Assembly (NCBI RefSeq): GCF_040706535.1
Contig: NZ_JAPDRJ010000007.1
Span: 1 to 64,000, forward strand
Length of the DNA stretch: 64,000 nt
Direction of reading: 5' to 3'
Source: Lentisalinibacter orientalis
GTDB lineage: Bacteria; Pseudomonadota; Gammaproteobacteria; Steroidobacterales; Woeseiaceae
Made by a program: the position numbers and the translations under genes. Positions 62,231 through 64,000 of this stretch are shown here, one piece after another (within the stretch, counting starts at the first letter, position 1; each line of letters starts with the position of its first letter). The notes under the pieces were generated by a model. That model made no database searches, was not told where the DNA came from, and was given only the letters and a program-made list of their open reading frames with translations.

Positions 62231-63486
62231 CTTCACAACCACAAAGACCGCAAGATCTGCCTGTCTGGCCGTTGAGGCTCGAGATCGATCATCCCCGCTT
62301 CGGAACGGTGGCACATATCGTACTCGAGACAGGGCTATGGCGACGCGCGGTAGGCGGCATCCGCATGTTGCCGGACGTAACCGCGGAACAGGTCGCCGAT
62401 CTCGCTCGCGCGATGACGTACAAGTTCGCGTTTCTGAACATGCCTTTCACCGGAGCCAAGGGTGGCATCGTTTCATCACCAGCGTGGTTCCCCGAGCACA
62501 AGGCTGAGGTACTCGACTACATCGGCCGATCTGTCGGACGGCTCGTACGCGACGGACTGTACACGCCCGGCCCTGATCTCGGCGTGGGCCTGAAGGACTG
62601 CTGGTCCATCCTGAGAGGCGCCGGACTCACCACTCCGAATCGAGACCCCGATAACTGGACGGACGCCACCGATAGCCCCGGGTTTGCGACGGGTCTTACC
62701 GTATTCATTGTTGCGGAAGAAGCGCTCGCGAGCCTCGGGATGGACACCAGAGGGGCTTCCGTCGCAGTCCAGGGGTTTGGCAAAGTCGGAGCATCTGCAT
62801 CCAAGCTCTTTTCTGACGCCGGAGGCAAAATCGTGGCCGTATCGACTACTGCCGGTGCTCTGTATTCCGCCGACGGACTCAACGTCGACGCCATGCTGGA
62901 GTGCCGCGCCCGTCACGGCGACGAATTCGTGCGCCACTTCAGTACTGCTGAAGCAATTCCTGTTGATTCCTTACTCACACTGCCGGTCGACGTCCTATGC
63001 CCTTGCGCAAGCCAATGGACGCTCGGCATACACAACTCCGACGAGTTGAAGTGCAAGGTTATTTCATCCGGATCAAACTGCTACATTGCTCCACAGGTGC
63101 GCGAAGACCTTTACGCGAATGACTCCATACTGGTAATGCCAGATTTTTTATCGAGTTCCGGGACGGTTCTCGCCAGCAACCTGATGGGATCAAATGAGAC
63201 ACGTTTTTCTATGATCCAGAGCCTATTCCGGGTGAAAGTCAGAGCACTCCTGCAACAAAGCCGGCACGAAAAGACGCCACCAGCGCTTCTAGCTCAGTTT
63301 ATCGCAGCACGGAACTTGGAGCGGGCGACGGAGCAAGAAACTCGAGCTAAACGCCATGAAAGAATATATTCTGTATGCTGTAGGGTCGCAGGCTTGCGCC
63401 ACGTACCCACCCGTGTTCGAGACTCCATATCCCGGCACTTTGCCGGTCAGTGGCTCAGCACGCAAGATGAGTGGTCTCGCCAGTAA
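62215..63486 (+). CDS. Glu/Leu/Phe/Val dehydrogenase family protein
   Basis: 423 residues from ATG 62215, where homology begins; the open frame extends upstream inside the asparagine-synthase-like gene. The N-terminal domain contains GGIRMLPDVTAEQVADLARAMTYK and GAKGGI with the catalytic Lys residues; the Rossmann domain has VAVQGFGKVGASASKLF near residue 190 and MPDFLSSSGTV near 305. Family members interconvert amino acids and 2-oxoacids with ammonia. Here it could make an unusual amino acid or the ammonia used by the overlapping upstream enzyme. The C-terminal 60 residues are Arg-rich and unlike standard members. Confidence 0.87.
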   Translation: MERDLASQPQRPQDLPVWPLRLEIDHPRFGTVAHIVLETGLWRRAVGGIRMLPDVTAEQVADLARAMTYKFAFLNMPFTGAKGGIVSSPAWFPEHKAEVLDYIGRSVGRLVRDGLYTPGPDLGVGLKDCWSILRGAGLTTPNRDPDNWTDATDSPGFATGLTVFIVAEEALASLGMDTRGASVAVQGFGKVGASASKLFSDAGGKIVAVSTTAGALYSADGLNVDAMLECRARHGDEFVRHFSTAEAIPVDSLLTLPVDVLCPCASQWTLGIHNSDELKCKVISSGSNCYIAPQVREDLYANDSILVMPDFLSSSGTVLASNLMGSNETRFSMIQSLFRVKVRALLQQSRHEKTPPALLAQFIAARNLERATEQETRAKRHERIYSVCCRVAGLRHVPTRVRDSISRHFAGQWLSTQDEWSRQ

Positions 63487-63495
63487 GGCACAGAC

Positions 63496-64000
63496 ATGAG
63501 CAAGTGGCTTCTTTCCACTATGTATCGAAGAGCGCGCTTGTTCCATCGGCGTAGTGTCTTCGCAATGTCCATACGTGCGCTAATGCGGGATCCGCTAGCC
63601 ACCTTAAACGCCCGGCCCGATTTGCTGGATCGGTTAATATATGGTTGGAATAATGAGGCTTGGAGTGCAGATCGGCAATATCTCTCTGCCTGCCTGGACT
63701 ATGCCCTGCGAACCCCAGGTCCGTTCCTCGAATGCGGTTCAGGCCTGTCCACCATCCTGATCGGTGCTGTCGCCAAGGCCCAGGGCAAGAAACTGTGGAC
63801 ACTAGAACATTCGCCGGAATGGCTGGCTCATGTGCAAAAATGCCTGAAAAAATATTCAATCGATAGCGTCATGATCTGTCATGCCCCTCTAAGACGTTAT
63901 AACGGCTATGAATGGTATGACAGCGAGACTAATGATTTTCCTCACGATTTCAATTTAGTAATTTGCGATGGCCCGCCTGGGGAAACCCTTGGCGGCCGCT
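63496..64000 (+). CDS. SAM-dependent methyltransferase-like protein (partial, runs off the end)
   Basis: An open frame starts at ATG 63496, nine bases after the preceding stop, and continues to the window edge (168 codons, no stop). After a basic N-terminus (MYRRARLFHRR) it shows a class I SAM-binding start, FLECGSGLSTILIG near residue 77, a following acidic residue in LWTLEHSPEW, and FNLVICDGPPGET near 155. This matches class I methyltransferase-like proteins common in polysaccharide loci. It probably belongs to the same transcript as the two upstream genes. The C-terminus lies outside the window. Confidence 0.77.
   Translation, partial: MSKWLLSTMYRRARLFHRRSVFAMSIRALMRDPLATLNARPDLLDRLIYGWNNEAWSADRQYLSACLDYALRTPGPFLECGSGLSTILIGAVAKAQGKKLWTLEHSPEWLAHVQKCLKKYSIDSVMICHAPLRRYNGYEWYDSETNDFPHDFNLVICDGPPGETLGGR

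Overview
The window looks like chromosomal DNA of a gammaproteobacterium. This is inferred from the gltX/tRNA-Ala/tRNA-Glu group, the PEP-CTERM/exosortase-A-type genes, a cyclic-di-GMP-I (GEMM) riboswitch and a TonB-dependent receptor; no marker fixes the genus. Two halves differ visibly. Roughly 193-35016 is less GC-rich, with long gene-poor stretches and gene remnants. From the tRNA genes rightward, coding density and GC are higher. The left half ends exactly at the 3' end of tRNA-Glu, so it may be an acquired catabolic island.

Left half (about 1.8-32 kb): an aromatic meta-cleavage pathway with its uptake and control genes. The core is a minus-strand run of twelve close or overlapping genes (28110 down to 13767): TonB receptor, two tandem secreted amidohydrolases, SDR, an M20-like protein, a Rieske oxygenase resembling carbazole dioxygenase CarAa, a meta-cleavage-product hydrolase, LigA- and LigB-type extradiol dioxygenase subunits, and a three-gene ABC importer. 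A second minus-strand operon (31991-29124) encodes the standard lower pathway: 2-keto-4-pentenoate hydratase, acylating acetaldehyde dehydrogenase, 4-hydroxy-2-oxovalerate aldolase. Around these lie an MFS transporter, a triad-less alpha/beta hydrolase, a GR-type ferredoxin reductase, a type III CoA-transferase, an ECF sigma factor, an IclR regulator, an ornithine-cyclodeaminase-like protein, a RidA protein, a DUF2817 protein, a cupin, a second M20-like protein and an Asp/Glu-racemase-like protein. The mix of amide-hydrolase-type and imine/amino-acid-type proteins with ring cleavage suggests a nitrogen-containing aromatic substrate (inference). No ferredoxin gene was found.

Middle (32-43 kb): a HAD phosphatase, a gene interrupted by an in-frame TGA, tRNA-Glu, tRNA-Ala and gltX, then a perfect 24-bp inverted repeat, a terminator, a PEP-CTERM protein behind a good sigma-54 promoter match, and a 963-residue lipoprotein fusing Calx-beta domains, a sugar-dehydrogenase-type propeller and a diheme cytochrome region. 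A GEMM riboswitch precedes an Ig/Fn3-type lipoprotein.

Right half (43-64 kb): an envelope polysaccharide/exosortase-A-type locus. It opens with the exosortase-A-associated acyl-CoA ligase and PLP decarboxylase. A minus-strand sugar operon follows: NAD epimerase, 3,5-epimerase, DUF4910, cytidylyltransferase, PIG-L deacetylase, phytanoyl-CoA-dioxygenase-like. Next come an internally duplicated unknown protein, a sugar C-methyltransferase, an SDR lacking its YxxxK, a Wzx-type flippase, an acyltransferase-3, a GT2 and an acetolactate-synthase-like TPP enzyme. An asparagine-synthase-like protein without the glutaminase cysteine overlaps a Glu/Leu-dehydrogenase-like gene, and a methyltransferase-like gene runs off the end. 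CDP-sugar chemistry with a YerE-like TPP step is a plausible but unproven reading.
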